A stretch of DNA of 31,811 nt from Spirochaetales bacterium. GTDB taxonomy: Bacteria > Spirochaetota > Spirochaetia > DSM-27196 > PWMO01. The notes beneath the pieces are model-generated. The model did no database searches. It was not told the origin of the DNA and was given only the letters and a program-made list of their open reading frames with translations. The translations under genes were made by a program, and so were the position numbers. The stretch covers positions 1 through 31,811 of the forward strand of contig SLTF01000184.1 in assembly GCA_007130025.1 (NCBI GenBank). Direction: 5' to 3'. Of this stretch, positions 14,941 through 23,118 are shown in pieces. The stretch's first letter is position 1; the number at the start of each line of letters is the position of its first letter.

Positions 14941-16248
14941 CTATCCGCTGGATGCGACGCGCGCGTTCAGGCGCGACAGGCGCTGGGCAAGCAACCGTGC
15001 GAGGAAAATTCCGTAATGGGGGTTCTTCTTGATGGCGGACACGAAGGCGTTTTTGCTGATGGGAATCAACACACTCTCGCCGCGGGAAAGCACGGTTGCC
15101 GAGCGTCGATCGTTCAGGAGGAACGACATCTCACCAAGGAACATATCCTGCGCCGTCAGTCGTCCCAGTTCGTGACCGTTTGCCTGCACCGAGAGCTCTC
15201 CGGAAACGATGTAAAAAAGGGTGTTGGACTCTTCTCCCTCGGAGAAAATCACGTCACCGTCCTGGTAGCGATCCTCTCCCTGATTCTGGAAGATCTCCGG
15301 AACGATATTGCTCGACCGGTTCTGATGAGCCACCTCAAACGACACTTCGTTTCCTGAATCGTTATACCGCAGATTCTCCATGTAGTGTCGAGTCATCTTG
15401 ATCCCGTGACCGTGCAGAGTCAGCTGAGCTTCTCCGTTAGCGGCCGCATGGGCTCCAATGTGTGACCGCCAGTCGAAGCCCGCTCCCTCATCACGAATGG
15501 TAAACGAGGAGCGCTCGGGAGTTATCCGGTAGGAGAAGTGCACCCGCTTTGCCTGCACCGTTGGGTCGGCATTCCGCTTTGAGCGAATCAGGTCGATGCT
15601 GTCGCGGCCTTCTTCCAGCCAGCGGGTTTTTTCTTCGAAGGTGATTCCGCAGTTTCCGTGTTCGACGGCGTTCATCAGCATCTCGAAGATTGCCACGTGT
15701 ACCCGTTCGCGCCGATCACGGTCGACGTAATTCGCGTTGAACAGGAAGTTCGACACCAGATTCGCGTAGGTACGCACGTTGAACGGATCGTTGTCCATCA
15801 CGAAGTTGCCCGCGACCGCTCCGGTGAAGTAGCTCTGGATGTCTCGATGGAAGAGGATGTTGCGATTCTCGGTGATGATCTTCAGTACCCGGAAGAAGCT
15901 CGACACAAACTCACCGCGAGGAATGGCGCTGATGATCTGTGAGTTTGGCACCAGCTCGCTGACTCGCGCCTCATCGCGTCGCCGGTGCACCGCGATGATC
16001 CCTCCGTAGTGGAGCCACGGGTCGGACTGAATTGTGTTCAGCACCGCGGTGGTATCCATTGCGTCATCAGAGAGGTTCACGACGCTCACGTCCGGCAGCT
16101 CATATGCCAGAAATTCAAGCGCCTCGTCTTTGTCCTGGAAAAAAATCGGTTCCCAGAACGCACCAAAACGCTCGGTAACCTGGAGAATTCGCTGATTCAG
16201 CTCTTCGTCACAGCTGATGACGGGTAGTTTCTTCACCGGTCCGCTCAC
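14941..16248 (-). CDS. Pseudo-receiver/HATPase/cyclic-nucleotide-binding domain fusion regulator
   Basis: A 435-residue cytoplasmic protein with three parts. Residues 1-125 look like a response-regulator receiver, but the phospho-acceptor position appears to be Asn (VVN58LS where VLLD is usual) and the conserved Lys is missing, so it is probably not phosphorylated. Residues about 150-310 form a GHKL ATPase of the RsbW/anti-sigma type: N box E189-MLMNAVEHGN, G1 box RDEGAGFD (252-259) and G2 GHGIKMTRHY (280-289). A charged insert separates the boxes. Residues about 320-430 are a cNMP-binding domain with the phosphate cassette FLGEMSFLLNDRRSATV (370-386), keeping G372, E373 and R382, so cAMP or cGMP binding is plausible. 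It has no DNA-binding domain; the output may be a serine kinase or partner-switch activity. The start is GTG at 16248, without a convincing ribosome site. Confidence 0.82.
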   Translation of the reverse strand: MSGPVKKLPVISCDEELNQRILQVTERFGAFWEPIFFQDKDEALEFLAYELPDVSVVNLSDDAMDTTAVLNTIQSDPWLHYGGIIAVHRRRDEARVSELVPNSQIISAIPRGEFVSSFFRVLKIITENRNILFHRDIQSYFTGAVAGNFVMDNDPFNVRTYANLVSNFLFNANYVDRDRRERVHVAIFEMLMNAVEHGNCGITFEEKTRWLEEGRDSIDLIRSKRNADPTVQAKRVHFSYRITPERSSFTIRDEGAGFDWRSHIGAHAAANGEAQLTLHGHGIKMTRHYMENLRYNDSGNEVSFEVAHQNRSSNIVPEIFQNQGEDRYQDGDVIFSEGEESNTLFYIVSGELSVQANGHELGRLTAQDMFLGEMSFLLNDRRSATVLSRGESVLIPISKNAFVSAIKKNPHYGIFLARLLAQRLSRLNARVASSG

Positions 16249-16333
16249 CTCGGGAATTGAGTTTCTGTTTACACTATCGGTCAGAAACCCAATCTTTGTT
16301 ACCGCAGCGGGTGGTGCGAAAACTGTGCTTTTT

Positions 16334-16759
16334 TCAGACCCGCCGTACCGCGCCGCTGGTCACCAGGTCGACCCCGAGGTCTTCCCAGTTCTCGATAACC
16401 ACCTGCCCCACGGCAACCGGAGCTTCGAGCTCGATGCCACGGGTTGCCCGGGCCAGATCCAGGAGGCGCCCCTTCGGAATGGGCTTGGGAGTCCAGACCG
16501 GAACCAGCGGGCGCTCGCCACCTCGCACGCGCACCGAGGTGGGCAGGATTCGCCGGGGATCGGCGATTTCTGCCTCCACGTAGTCGCGCCCGAGTTTGCA
16601 GACGTTCCCAAAGATCTCAACAATTCCGCCGTACCCGTCCAGTGTGGTACTGATCTCGCAACCACGCGGGCAGCGCAGACAGATAATCGATCGCTCATTG
16701 CCTCCTTCATCAGAGGCGCCGTGATCAGTATCGCCGGGAATCTGTTCGTAGGTACTCAT
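16334..16759 (-). CDS. DUF1667 protein of the glycerol-3-phosphate oxidation cluster
   Basis: A 141-residue small protein. After a variable acidic N-terminus it has the DUF1667 pattern C27-x2-C30-x3-C34 (ICLRCPRGCEI) with a fourth cysteine at C54 (NVCKLG), then PRRILPTSVRV and the basic PKPIPKGRL segment. The cysteines look like ligands for an iron-sulfur cluster or zinc. In many anaerobes this family sits next to the same two FAD proteins as here, and it may be a small electron-transfer or assembly subunit of that enzyme. Its ATG overlaps the stop of the upstream FAD oxidoreductase by 4 bp, which indicates co-translation and probably a stoichiometric complex. Confidence 0.85.
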   Translation of the reverse strand: MSTYEQIPGDTDHGASDEGGNERSIICLRCPRGCEISTTLDGYGGIVEIFGNVCKLGRDYVEAEIADPRRILPTSVRVRGGERPLVPVWTPKPIPKGRLLDLARATRGIELEAPVAVGQVVIENWEDLGVDLVTSGAVRRV

Positions 16760-18048
16760 TGTATCACCACCGTTAACTCGCGCTCGTTTGCCTCAGCCAG
16801 AGCCTGCATCTGCTTGGCGCGTAATGTGTGTACCATCATTTCAGCGGGCCGGCTGTAGTTCTCCCGAAAGGAGATAATCGGCCGATCCCCGTCCCACACC
16901 TCTACGCTGACTTTGCGCTCGATGAGCGCGTTGGGTCGCAGCATCAACGTGACCTCTTCCCGTCCGGTCGTATCGATACGAACCTGCTGAGGAATGACGG
17001 TGCCCACGTTCTGACCCGGCCGCATTGCGACCGTTGCCTCCACTGCGTCGCCGCCCCGTGCCGTACCCGCTGCGCCGGCGTACCGTGCGGCGTGGCGGCC
17101 GGCAACCTCTCCGGCCTTACTGACGTAGTCTACCAGGTCATAGATACTGGTGACGTTTCCGGCCGCGTAAATCCCGGGAACGTTGGTTGCCATGGTGCTG
17201 TCCACCAGCGGACCACCGGTTCGTGAATCGAGGTGCACGCCGGCCTTCAGCGAGAGTTCATTCTCGGGAATGAGTCCAACGGAAAGAAGCAGCGAATCAC
17301 ACTCGATGCGCTTGGTGCTGCCGGGAATGGGCTGAAGCTCCTCGTCGACCCGCACCGTTTCCACCGCTTCAAGGCGTTGGCCTCCGATGATGTTCGATAC
17401 CGTGGTACTCAGGTGGAGGGGAATATCGTAATCCTGCAGGCACTGCACGAAATTGCGACGCAGTCCGGTCAGGAAGGGCAGGAGCTCAAGTACGCCTACC
17501 ACTTCGGCGCCCTCTATGGTAAGCCGTCTGGCCATGATCATGCCGATGTCACCGGAGCCCAGAATCAGAAAGCGCCGGCCGGGCATGTACCCTTCGATGT
17601 TGACCAGCCTCTGCACGGTTCCGGCCGTGTAGACACCGGCGCAGCGACTTCCCGGGAGGCGAATCTGGGCACGGGTTCGTTCCCGACATCCCATCGCCAG
17701 AATGATCGACCGCGGGCGGAAGTGGAGATAGCCGTGGGTTGCGTTCATCGCGTAGAGGTCACGCTCCGGCGTCAGGTCCATGACCATGGTATCGAGCATG
17801 ACGTCGATATCCGCAGCCTCCACCTGTTCCTGATAGCGGTACGCGTACTCGGGGCCGGGGAGATCGTTTCCAAAGATCACCGCTCCAAACCCGTTGTGAA
17901 TGCACTGCGGAAGAATTCCACCGAGGCTGTCGTTCCGTTCGATCAGCAGGACGCGGACGTTTCCTTCCGCCCGTGCCGACAGGGCTGCGGCAAGTCCGGC
18001 TGGTCCGCCGCCGATCACGATTACGTCGTAACTGGTATCACACGTCAT
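16756..18048 (-). CDS. FAD/NAD(P)-dependent pyridine nucleotide-disulfide-type oxidoreductase of the G3P cluster
   Basis: A 430-residue flavoprotein. The FAD-binding motif is IGGGPAGLAAAL (12-23), followed by the family stretch GGILPQCIHNGFG with a cysteine (C49) near the flavin. A second Rossmann motif (LILGSGDIGMIMARRL) would bind NAD(P)H, and the late FAD motif is GIYAAGNVTSIYDLVDYVSKAG. The C-terminal 90 residues form an extra domain. It probably passes electrons between NAD(P) or another carrier and the GlpA-like subunit encoded just upstream (3 bp between stop and start), as the counterpart of GlpB in the E. coli anaerobic enzyme, though not homologous in detail. The physiological acceptor is unknown. 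Confidence 0.85.
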   Translation of the reverse strand: MTCDTSYDVIVIGGGPAGLAAALSARAEGNVRVLLIERNDSLGGILPQCIHNGFGAVIFGNDLPGPEYAYRYQEQVEAADIDVMLDTMVMDLTPERDLYAMNATHGYLHFRPRSIILAMGCRERTRAQIRLPGSRCAGVYTAGTVQRLVNIEGYMPGRRFLILGSGDIGMIMARRLTIEGAEVVGVLELLPFLTGLRRNFVQCLQDYDIPLHLSTTVSNIIGGQRLEAVETVRVDEELQPIPGSTKRIECDSLLLSVGLIPENELSLKAGVHLDSRTGGPLVDSTMATNVPGIYAAGNVTSIYDLVDYVSKAGEVAGRHAARYAGAAGTARGGDAVEATVAMRPGQNVGTVIPQQVRIDTTGREEVTLMLRPNALIERKVSVEVWDGDRPIISFRENYSRPAEMMVHTLRAKQMQALAEANERELTVVIQ

Positions 18049-18051
18049 GGG

Positions 18052-19503
18052 TTAGCCCTTTGTGGTGCGCGCAAGGAACTCCGAGCCCGGTCCCTTCTTG
18101 GTGACGGCGGTCATCGGGACGTCCAGCTCGCGCGAAAGTATCTCCATCACCCGAGGGTAATCGAAACTGCCCTGGCACCGCCCGGTTCCAAGCCAGCATC
18201 GCCGCTTGATCGCGTCATAATCGCGCGCGGGCACCGGCGAGTGAATGGCGTCCACGATCTCTCCTTCGGTGACGTTCTCGCACCGGCAGACGATGCGCCC
18301 GTAGTTTGGATTCCGGCGGATCAAGTCCGAACGCTGCTCGTGGTTGAGCTCCTTGAAAGCCGGCCGTGCGTTCCGGTGGGGATTCCACTCGGGCTTCACC
18401 ACCATCTCGAGTCCGGCATCACGCAGAAGCCCTTCGACCCGCTCGGCGATTGCCGGAGCGGATACGTAACCGGGAGACTCGATGCCGGCTACGTTAAGCA
18501 GACCACCAACCGCAGCGGATATCTCAATGACGAAGTCGCGATTCGCGTTGCCGGTTGCGCGTACGCCGGAGAACCCGGCGATGATGTCCCGGGATTCCAG
18601 CGACGGAATGAGGCGACGGCCTCCTTCCAGGATTTCCGCCATACCGTCTCTGGTTGCGGTTGTATCTTCCTTGTCGGCAACCTCTTCCGCGTTTGGCCCT
18701 ACGAAGGTGTTTCCATGAGCCGTTGTACTGACCAGGATGCCCTTCCCCTTATCCGTGGGCATGGGAAAGAGCACATTCTGCACCTGTACGCGGTTGGGGT
18801 CAAAGATGAAGTATTCCCCACGGCGCGCGGTGATGGCAAAATCCGGTCGGTCACCCACCAGATGCATGAAGTCGTCCGCGTGCACCCCAAGCGCATTGAT
18901 GAACCAGCGCGCACGAAACTCACCGGCGGTGGTCTGAACCGCGACCAGCGCGCCGTCGCTCACTACTGCGTCGTGGATTTCGGCGTTAAGAAACAGCGAG
19001 ACGCCGTTGGTAACGGCGTTCTCGGCCGCGGCGACGGTGCCACCAAACGGATCGATCACCCCGGCGGTTGGAGTCCACAAGGCACCGCTGACATCGGGAG
19101 TCAACAAGGGCTCCCGTCTTAATACTTCGGCTCGAGAAATGATCTCCAGACCGAGGATCTGATTCTCGGTTCCGCGCGCGAGGAGTTTTTCGAGTCCGGG
19201 CAGCTGCTCCTCTCCCAGGGCAATGATCATTGCACCGGTCCAGCGATGGCCAACCTCAAGCTCATGCACGAGATCGTGCCAGAGCTCGTTGCCACGCCGG
19301 TTCATCTCAGCTTTGAGCGATCCGGGCGACGGGTCGTGCCCCGAATGAAGAATTGCGCTGTTGGCGCATGAGGCGCCGGTACCAACATCGTTGGCGCGAT
19401 CGACAAGGGCGACTCGCAGCCGATACCGTGAGAGCGCACGGGCGATCATGGCGCCCGCAATTCCGGCTCCCATCACTACGACATCATACTCTTTTGGCTG
19501 CAC
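18052..19503 (-). CDS. GlpA-like FAD-dependent glycerol-3-phosphate dehydrogenase with BFD-type [2Fe-2S] domain
   Basis: A 483-residue protein. The N-terminal DAO-fold flavoprotein has GAGIAGAMIARAL (12-24) and a substrate region typical of G3P dehydrogenases or L-2-hydroxyglutarate oxidases. The last 80 residues form a BFD-like [2Fe-2S] domain with cysteines C406, C408 (VCRCENVTEGE), C436 and C443 (CWLGTGRCQG). It would oxidise sn-glycerol-3-phosphate to dihydroxyacetone phosphate. The context supports this substrate: the divergent sorC-glpK pair begins 141 bp away, and the two downstream genes encode an FAD reductase and a DUF1667 protein. The start is GTG at 19503 with AAGGAA eight bases upstream. 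An L-2-hydroxyacid or proline-type substrate is the alternative, but less likely here. Confidence 0.85.
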   Translation of the reverse strand: MQPKEYDVVVMGAGIAGAMIARALSRYRLRVALVDRANDVGTGASCANSAILHSGHDPSPGSLKAEMNRRGNELWHDLVHELEVGHRWTGAMIIALGEEQLPGLEKLLARGTENQILGLEIISRAEVLRREPLLTPDVSGALWTPTAGVIDPFGGTVAAAENAVTNGVSLFLNAEIHDAVVSDGALVAVQTTAGEFRARWFINALGVHADDFMHLVGDRPDFAITARRGEYFIFDPNRVQVQNVLFPMPTDKGKGILVSTTAHGNTFVGPNAEEVADKEDTTATRDGMAEILEGGRRLIPSLESRDIIAGFSGVRATGNANRDFVIEISAAVGGLLNVAGIESPGYVSAPAIAERVEGLLRDAGLEMVVKPEWNPHRNARPAFKELNHEQRSDLIRRNPNYGRIVCRCENVTEGEIVDAIHSPVPARDYDAIKRRCWLGTGRCQGSFDYPRVMEILSRELDVPMTAVTKKGPGSEFLARTTKG

Positions 19504-19559
19504 AGCGTTCTTCCTTCGGCGAGAACGTATCTCAGGTACGCGGTTTCAAATGCTCCTCC

Positions 19560-19588
19560 AGAATATCCCGTAGATGAACGTTTGTCAA
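19560..19588 (-). promoter_or_regulatory. Promoter for the GlpA-like operon
   Basis: On the minus strand TTGACA (19588-19583, perfect consensus) and TATTCT (19565-19560) are 17 bases apart. +1 would be near 19553, leaving a leader of about 50 nt that includes the AAGGAA ribosome site before the GTG at 19503. Confidence 0.55.
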
Positions 19589-19617
19589 TATTTGCCGCAC
19601 GTTTTCTCACTTGACAA
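19578..19617. promoter_or_regulatory. Repeat elements between the divergent glp promoters, possible SorC-family operator
   Basis: TTGTCAA (19582-19588) and TTGACAA (19611-19617) form a perfect inverted repeat 29 bp apart that contains both -35 boxes. In addition ACGTTT occurs twice as a direct repeat (19578-19583 and 19599-19604), 21 bp apart, i.e. two helical turns. The arrangement would let one regulator, most simply the adjacent SorC protein, control both directions. The true binding site is not established; the inverted repeat may simply reflect two back-to-back consensus -35 boxes. Confidence 0.35.
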
Positions 19618-19638
19618 GGTGCCGATCGGCGTTATGAT
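19611..19638 (+). promoter_or_regulatory. Promoter placing +1 on the ATG of the SorC-type regulator
   Basis: TTGACA (19611-19616, perfect) and TATGAT (19633-19638, 5 of 6) are 16 bases apart. The expected +1 is 19645, the A of the ATG. The only purine stretch, GAGG, lies two bases before the ATG, inside the region between -10 and +1. This is the best leaderless candidate in the window. Confidence 0.6.
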
Positions 19639-19644
19639 GAGGCA

Positions 19645-20667
19645 ATGAGACGGCCCGACCGCACCGCCCAGGAAGCTCTTGAGGTAGCAAAGCTCTACTT
19701 CTATTCCGGGCTGACCACCGAACAGATCGCCCGAGAGATGAAGGTATCCCGCCCAAAGGTGTCTCGACTGCTCACCTTCGCCAAAGAGAGCGGAATGGTC
19801 GAGATAACCATCCACGATACCGACCAGTCGATGGCACCCTTTGCGAGGGAGATACGCGACTGTTTCTCCCTGAACTCGGTGCAGGTGGTGCCCGTTCCTG
19901 AAGTGCTCGGTGAGGTACTCTGGCTTGAGCGCGTGGCCAAGCAGGCCGCAAGTTACCTGAACTCCATCCTGCAACCGGGAATGACGGTAGGTCTCGCCTG
20001 GGGCACTACGCTCAGCGCGGTAAGCGAGCACCTGATCCCCAAACAGGTGGGCAAGCTCAACTTTGTGCAACTCAACGGCTCGGGCAACACGTGGACCAAC
20101 GACAACAGCTACGCCGCACGCATTCTGCAGAGCTTCGCGGATAACTACCAGGCGCGGATCTACCTCTTTCCCGTTCCAACCTTCTTTGACTATCGGGAGA
20201 CCAAGGATGCAATGTGGCGGGAGCGGAGCATCCAGCGGGTTGTGCAGATGCAGAGTAACGCGGAGGTACTTCTGTACAGCATTGGATCGGTCTCGGCGGG
20301 CGTTCCGAGCCACGTGTACAGCGGTGGATATCTCGAGCCGAAAGACCTGAAGGAGCTCAAAAACCAGGGTGTGGTTGGAGACCTGGCCACGGTTTTCTAC
20401 CGGGAGGATGGAAGTTACCAGAACATCTCCATCAATGCGCGAGCGAGTGGCCCGCCGCTCGATCTCTACCCCAAGGCTCGCCACTCGATCTGCGTGGTCT
20501 CGGGTCTGGCAAAGGTCCCGGGACTGATCGCGGCGCTGCGCGCCGGCTACATTCGTGACCTGATTGTCGACGAGCCCACCGCCCGCGATCTCATGGAGCG
20601 CATTTCAGATCACAACACCCGTACATCCGGAGGAACAGATGGCTCAACGGTACGTTCTCGCGTTTGA
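19645..20667 (+). CDS. SorC/DeoR-type sugar-phosphate-responsive transcriptional regulator
   Basis: A 340-residue regulator. The N-terminal helix-turn-helix (about 22-46, LTTEQIAREMKVSRPKVSRLL) is of the SorC/CggR kind. It is followed by the large sugar-binding domain: VGLAWGTTLSAVSEHL with the phosphate-loop-like GTT, FVQLNGSGN, LLYSIGSVS, and the closing segment RHSICVVSGLAKVPGLIAALRAGYIRDLIVDEPTA. SorC proteins sense phosphorylated sugars or intermediates. Given divergent G3P oxidation genes and glpK immediately behind it (29-bp overlap), glycerol-3-phosphate or dihydroxyacetone phosphate is the likely effector (inference). Activator or repressor action cannot be told. The start is chosen at 19645: it is the first in-frame ATG after the promoter. 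Confidence 0.87.
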   Translation: MRRPDRTAQEALEVAKLYFYSGLTTEQIAREMKVSRPKVSRLLTFAKESGMVEITIHDTDQSMAPFAREIRDCFSLNSVQVVPVPEVLGEVLWLERVAKQAASYLNSILQPGMTVGLAWGTTLSAVSEHLIPKQVGKLNFVQLNGSGNTWTNDNSYAARILQSFADNYQARIYLFPVPTFFDYRETKDAMWRERSIQRVVQMQSNAEVLLYSIGSVSAGVPSHVYSGGYLEPKDLKELKNQGVVGDLATVFYREDGSYQNISINARASGPPLDLYPKARHSICVVSGLAKVPGLIAALRAGYIRDLIVDEPTARDLMERISDHNTRTSGGTDGSTVRSRV

Positions 20668-22141
20668 CGCAGGCACCACCAGTAACCGGGCGATTCTCTT
20701 CGACCACGACGGCGCCATTGCCGGTGTCGCACAGCAGGAGTTTCCGCAGATCTATCCCAAGCCAGGTTGGGTCGAGCACGATCCAATGGACATCTGGGCA
20801 ACCCAGAGCGGGGTGGCACGCCAGGTTCTGGAGAAGAACGGCGTGCGTCCGGACCAGATCGCAGCCATCGGCATCACCAATCAGCGCGAGACCACCGTTG
20901 TCTGGGACCGAGCGAGCGGGAAACCGGTCTGCAACGCCATTGTCTGGCAGGATCGGCGTACCGCCGGCATTTGTGACCGGTTACGCGAAGATGGCCTCAC
21001 CGACTACGTGCGTGAGAGTACCGGATTGGTCATCGACGCGTATTTCTCGGGCACCAAGATCAAGTGGATCCTGGACAACGTCGAAGGGGTGCGTGCACAG
21101 GCCGAGCGCGGAGAGGTCCTCTTTGGCACCGTGGACACCTGGCTGATCTGGAACCTCACCCGGGGCGCCGTGCACGTAACCGACTACTCCAACGCATCGC
21201 GCACCATGCTGTTCAACATCCACACGCTCACGTGGGATCAGCGCCTGCTGAACGCGATGGGAATCCCCGAGGCGATGCTTCCGTCGGTCCGACCTTCCAG
21301 CGAGGTGTACGGACATACGCACGAAGCGACCTTCGGCGGAGCTCGCATCCCCATCGCCGGCGCCATCGGCGACCAGCAGGGTGCACTCTTTGGCCAGGCG
21401 TGCTTTGAAGCAGGAATGGCCAAGAACACGTACGGCACCGGAAGCTTTGTCCTGATGAACACCGGCTCCACACCGGTACCGTCGGAAACCGGTCTGCTGA
21501 CCACAATCGCGTGGGGGCTGGCGGGCGGTGTGGAGTATGCGCTGGAAGGAGCCATCTTTGTGACGGGAGCGGCCGTGCAGTGGCTCCGCGACGAGATGCA
21601 CGTGGTGAACGACGCACGGGACACCGAGTACTTCGCCGGGAAGGTCGAAGACACACACGGCGTGTACATGGTTCCCGCCTTCGCGGGTCTGGGTGCGCCA
21701 TATTGGGACCAATACGCCCGGGGCGCGATTGTGGGACTCACCCGTGGTGCGGGAATGAACCATATCGTCCGAGCGACGCTCGAGTCCATCGCCTATCAGA
21801 CTCGCGATGTGATCGAGTGTATGGAGCAGGACGCAACGATGTCCCTCAAGGAACTGAAGGTCGACGGCGGCGCCAGTGCCAATGGATTCCTGATGCAGTT
21901 TCAGGCCGACATGCTGGGTGTTCCGGTTCTCCGTCCTGCCATCATCGAAGCGACGGCTCGCGGATCATGTTTCCTCGCCGGACTCGCGGTCGACTTCTGG
22001 CAGGACAAGCGGGAGATCAGCGACAACCTCAGCATCGATACCACCTTCCAACCGACCATGGAGAGTGCCCGCCGTAACCGCCTTTACGCGGGATGGAAAC
22101 GCGCGGTAGAGAAGGCCATGGACTGGGAGCAACCCGAGTAG
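20639..22141 (+). CDS. glpK: Glycerol kinase
   Basis: A 500-residue FGGY-family kinase that phosphorylates glycerol to sn-glycerol-3-phosphate with ATP. The N-terminal phosphate loop is FDAGTTSNRAILFD (Ala where E. coli has Gln), the substrate region includes TNQRETTVVWDRASGKPVCNAIVWQDRR, and the C-terminal ATPase segments include GAIGDQQGALFGQ, NTYGTGSFVLMNTG and LKVDGGASANGFLMQFQAD. The length is normal for GlpK. The ATG at 20639 has GGAGGA five to ten bases upstream and lies inside the 3' end of the SorC gene (29-bp overlap), so the two are co-transcribed. No glycerol facilitator gene is present in the window. Confidence 0.96.
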   Translation: MAQRYVLAFDAGTTSNRAILFDHDGAIAGVAQQEFPQIYPKPGWVEHDPMDIWATQSGVARQVLEKNGVRPDQIAAIGITNQRETTVVWDRASGKPVCNAIVWQDRRTAGICDRLREDGLTDYVRESTGLVIDAYFSGTKIKWILDNVEGVRAQAERGEVLFGTVDTWLIWNLTRGAVHVTDYSNASRTMLFNIHTLTWDQRLLNAMGIPEAMLPSVRPSSEVYGHTHEATFGGARIPIAGAIGDQQGALFGQACFEAGMAKNTYGTGSFVLMNTGSTPVPSETGLLTTIAWGLAGGVEYALEGAIFVTGAAVQWLRDEMHVVNDARDTEYFAGKVEDTHGVYMVPAFAGLGAPYWDQYARGAIVGLTRGAGMNHIVRATLESIAYQTRDVIECMEQDATMSLKELKVDGGASANGFLMQFQADMLGVPVLRPAIIEATARGSCFLAGLAVDFWQDKREISDNLSIDTTFQPTMESARRNRLYAGWKRAVEKAMDWEQPE

Positions 22142-22180
22142 CGCCGACACCCGTCCGGCGACCCTCGGCACCCCGGCGCC

Positions 22181-23083
22181 CTATGAGGCCGGATTTCTGC
22201 GAAGATCCGAGAGGCTGCGAAAGATCTCTTCGGTGGCGGTGCTCCGGTTGAGGGTGTAGAAGTGAATGCCATCCACGCCTTCCTGAAGCAGTTCGCGGCA
22301 CTGCGCGAGGGTCCATTCCATGCCCGTCTTCGCGATCTCTCGATCGTCGGCACACTGCTGCATCCGGCGAAGGAACTCGGCGGGATACCGCGCGCCCAGG
22401 GCGAGTTCGGGGGTACGGCGAAAACTCTGAAGTGAGAGAAGTGGCATGAGCCCAGCCACGATCGGCACCGTGATCCCGGAGATCGCGCACCGTTCCCGGA
22501 AGTCAAAGAAATCTCGGTTATCAAAAAAGAGCTGCGTGCAGATGTAGTGCGCTCCCGCATCCACCTTTCGGCGCAGGTAATCGAGTTCCGCGATACGGTT
22601 GGGGGTCGCGGGATGCCCCTCGGGGAAACCGGCCACACCAATTCCAAATCCACGCGGATCCGGATGGGTCCCGCCCCGGTTGAACTCGACGATGGCCTGT
22701 ACGAGGTCGGCCGCGTGGGGGAAATCTCCGGGATCGCACTCCTGGCCACGCGGAGGATCACCACCGAGCGCCATGACATTGCTGATATTGTGCTGGGCAT
22801 ATCCGGCGAGAATCCGGCTGATCTCGTCGCGGGTGTGGCAGACGCAGGTGAGGTGTGGGACGGGATCGAGCGGCGTTTCTTCGCGAACGCGCACCACCAG
22901 CTCGTGGGTCTTCTCACGAGTACTGCCACCCGCGCCATACGTCACCGACACAAAATCCGGTGACAGGTCCGCAAATCGCCGAATCTCGGCGAACAGTCCG
23001 GTCCACGCATCCGCGTTTCGCGGAGGGAAGAACTCGAAACTGAAGGTAGGGCGCCCTCGGGCAAAGATGTCGTCAATGTGCAT
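22181..23083 (-). CDS. metF: 5,10-methylenetetrahydrofolate reductase
   Basis: A 300-residue FAD-dependent TIM-barrel enzyme that reduces 5,10-methylene-THF to 5-methyl-THF for methionine synthesis. The start of the barrel has FSFEFFPPR with the catalytic glutamate (E17), then FVSVTYGAGGSTREKT, HLTCVCHTRDEI, and ALGGDPPRG with the aspartate (D109) that influences flavin potential. The later segments GVAGFPEGHP, KVDAGAHYICTQLFFD and GIHFYTLNRSTAT match substrate-binding positions of MetF. The length is that of the bacterial single-domain form. It lies downstream of the rpsD terminator on the same strand, so it should have its own promoter; I could not identify one, nor any SAM riboswitch in the 97-bp gap. 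It converges with glpK 39 bp away. Confidence 0.95.
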   Translation of the reverse strand: MHIDDIFARGRPTFSFEFFPPRNADAWTGLFAEIRRFADLSPDFVSVTYGAGGSTREKTHELVVRVREETPLDPVPHLTCVCHTRDEISRILAGYAQHNISNVMALGGDPPRGQECDPGDFPHAADLVQAIVEFNRGGTHPDPRGFGIGVAGFPEGHPATPNRIAELDYLRRKVDAGAHYICTQLFFDNRDFFDFRERCAISGITVPIVAGLMPLLSLQSFRRTPELALGARYPAEFLRRMQQCADDREIAKTGMEWTLAQCRELLQEGVDGIHFYTLNRSTATEEIFRSLSDLRRNPAS

Positions 23084-23118
23084 GGTGGTCCCTGATCAAA
23101 TCCGGATTCAACGGCAGC

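Noticed and set aside
17233..19122. 629-codon plus-strand ORF across the two FAD genes
   Set aside because: Longest shadow frame in the window; rich in His/Arg/Val with no motif, antisense to two flavoproteins with intact motifs.
22141..22179. GCGCCG...CGGCGC inverted repeat between glpK and metF as a bidirectional terminator
   Set aside because: Arms are only six bases, separated by 27 bases, with no T tract on either strand. It may be structural but is not supported as a terminator.
23084..23118. SAM riboswitch upstream of metF
   Set aside because: Only 35 bases remain between the rpsD terminator and metF, too short for any SAM riboswitch.
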